From: Auritidibacter sp. Marseille-P8566
Lineage (GTDB): Bacteria > Bacteroidota > Bacteroidia > Flavobacteriales > Flavobacteriaceae
Assembly (NCBI GenBank): GCA_943325595.2
Contig: CALPQA020000127.1
Location: 1-6,168 of the forward strand
Reading direction: 5' to 3'
DNA: 6,168 bases
Position 1 is the first letter of the stretch; each line of letters opens with the position of its first letter. This document shows positions 5,415 through 6,168 of the stretch, piece after piece. Below the pieces are notes generated by a model, which was not told the origin of the DNA, made no database searches, and saw only the letters and a list, made by a program, of their open reading frames with translations. The translations under genes were made by a program, and so were the position numbers.

Positions 5415-5424
5415 TATTTAAAGA
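5404..5424. terminator. Candidate bidirectional terminator between DUF6341 and purD
   Basis: A perfect inverted repeat, TCTTTAAAT (5404-5412) and ATTTAAAGA (5416-5424) with a three-base loop AAT, covers the DUF6341 stop and the whole ten-base gap before the purD stop. The stem is almost entirely A-T and no long T run follows on either strand, so it is not a classic intrinsic terminator. Its position between two convergent genes suggests a transcription-end role on both strands. Confidence 0.4.
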
Positions 5425-6168
5425 TTAAAGATCGAAACCAATATCTTTTCTAAAATACATCGTATCAAAATGTAGCTTGTCTATGTTTTGATACGATTTT
5501 TTTATAGCTTCTTCAAAATTAGTTCCCAATGACGTTACTGCCAAAACTCTACCGCCATTACTAATAACTTTGCCATTATCTGTTTTTGTTCCCGCATGAA
5601 AAACGATAGAATCGGAAACATTTTCAATTCCAGAAATCACTTTCCCATTCACATATTCTTCAGGGTAACCTCCCGAAACCACCATGATTGTTGCTGCGCT
5701 TTGACTATCTATTTCAAGTGTTTTTTCGTCGAGTTTTTCATTGGCTACAGCCAAAAATAATTCCACTAAATCAGATTTTAACCTTGGAATTACAACTTCC
5801 GTTTCAGGATCGCCCATTCTCACGTTGTATTCTATCACGATTGGTTCGCCCTTTACATTGATTAAACCAATAAAAACAAAGCCTTTGTATTGAATTCCGT
5901 CTTTTTGCAAACCTTCAATTGTAGGTTTAACAATCCTGCTTTCAATTTTTTCTAATAAAACAGCATCTGCAAAAGGAACTGGAGAAACAGCACCCATTCC
6001 GCCTGTATTCAATCCTGTGTCGCCTTCACCAATTCGTTTGTAATCTTTTGCTGTAGGTAAAATCTTATAATTTTTACCATCTGTCAAAACAAAACAGCTC
6101 AATTCTATTCCGTCCAAAAATTCTTCGATAACCACTTTTGAACTGGCTTCACCAAATTTAGAGTGAAC
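5425..6168 (-). CDS. purD: Phosphoribosylamine-glycine ligase (GAR synthetase), C-terminal part
   Basis: This enzyme makes glycinamide ribonucleotide from phosphoribosylamine, glycine and ATP, the second step of de novo purine synthesis, in the cytosol. The frame is open to the window edge, leaving 247 residues; the family has about 420-430, so about 175 N-terminal residues lie outside. Visible in fragment numbering are the ATP-grasp segment KFGEASSKVVIEEFLDG (4-20), NTGGMGAVSP (54-63), the metal/ATP-site strand EYNVRMGDPETE (113-124), GGYP (166-169), GGRVLAV, and the typical C-terminus FRKDIGFDL. NVRMGDPE replaces the more usual NVRFGDPE, a variant I believe is normal in this group. A GTG at 6133-6135 is an internal Val codon (conserved KVVIEEFLDG), not a start. 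The gene converges on DUF6341; its promoter and start are not in the window. Confidence 0.95.
   Translation of the reverse strand, partial: VHSKFGEASSKVVIEEFLDGIELSCFVLTDGKNYKILPTAKDYKRIGEGDTGLNTGGMGAVSPVPFADAVLLEKIESRIVKPTIEGLQKDGIQYKGFVFIGLINVKGEPIVIEYNVRMGDPETEVVIPRLKSDLVELFLAVANEKLDEKTLEIDSQSAATIMVVSGGYPEEYVNGKVISGIENVSDSIVFHAGTKTDNGKVISNGGRVLAVTSLGTNFEEAIKKSYQNIDKLHFDTMYFRKDIGFDL

Noticed and set aside
6133..6135. GTG as the purD start
   Set aside because: It is a Val codon inside the conserved KVVIEEFLDG segment, and the frame continues with conserved PurD sequence to the window edge.
1..6168. Mobile element, CRISPR array, toxin-antitoxin or defence island
   Set aside because: No transposase or integrase, no regularly spaced repeats, no toxin or nuclease motifs; all genes look like native chromosomal flavobacterial genes.

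Overview
The window looks like an ordinary chromosomal stretch of a flavobacterium, probably Flavobacterium or a close relative. The sequence is AT-rich. Several genes carry the Bacteroidota promoter signature (-7 TAnnTTTG with a T-rich -33 about 18-20 bp upstream) and have no strong Shine-Dalgarno sequence. The proteins include families I know mainly from Flavobacteriia and Bacteroidota: DUF4254, DUF6341 and DUF6427. I see no rRNA, tRNA, insertion sequence, CRISPR array, prophage or clear defence system.

Left part (1-1731). A PadR-family repressor gene and a tightly coupled downstream gene of unknown function, cut by the window edge, run leftward. A 2Fe-2S/FAD reductase of the PaaE type runs rightward. 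The 151-bp divergent spacer holds a promoter for each side, repeated TATACATAA words that overlap the padR promoter and look like PadR operators, and a 26-bp segment resembling a widespread dispersed bacterial repeat directly upstream of the padR start.

Middle part (1732-4211). A 95-bp convergent spacer with an internal direct repeat separates the reductase from a leftward two-gene unit, DUF4254 followed by a family 9 (heptosyltransferase-like) glycosyltransferase, probably involved in LPS or surface glycan synthesis. The glycosyltransferase most likely starts at TTG. The uracil phosphoribosyltransferase gene upp diverges from DUF4254 over an 80-bp promoter region.

Right part (4206-6168). 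upp converges on a leftward gene for a polytopic membrane protein (DUF6427). The two overlap by six bases, and one TTATAA supplies both stop codons. DUF6427 diverges from a small rightward gene with one membrane segment (DUF6341), which converges on the C-terminal part of purD (purine synthesis) across a 10-bp gap. A perfect inverted repeat there may be a bidirectional terminator.

Functionally the window mixes nucleotide metabolism (upp salvage, purD de novo), envelope glycan synthesis (GT9 with DUF4254), one redox enzyme, two membrane proteins of unknown function and a small PadR regulatory unit. I found no convincing new multi-gene system. The points most worth a second look are the PadR spacer and the conserved but uncharacterised DUF4254/GT9 and DUF6341/DUF6427 pairs.
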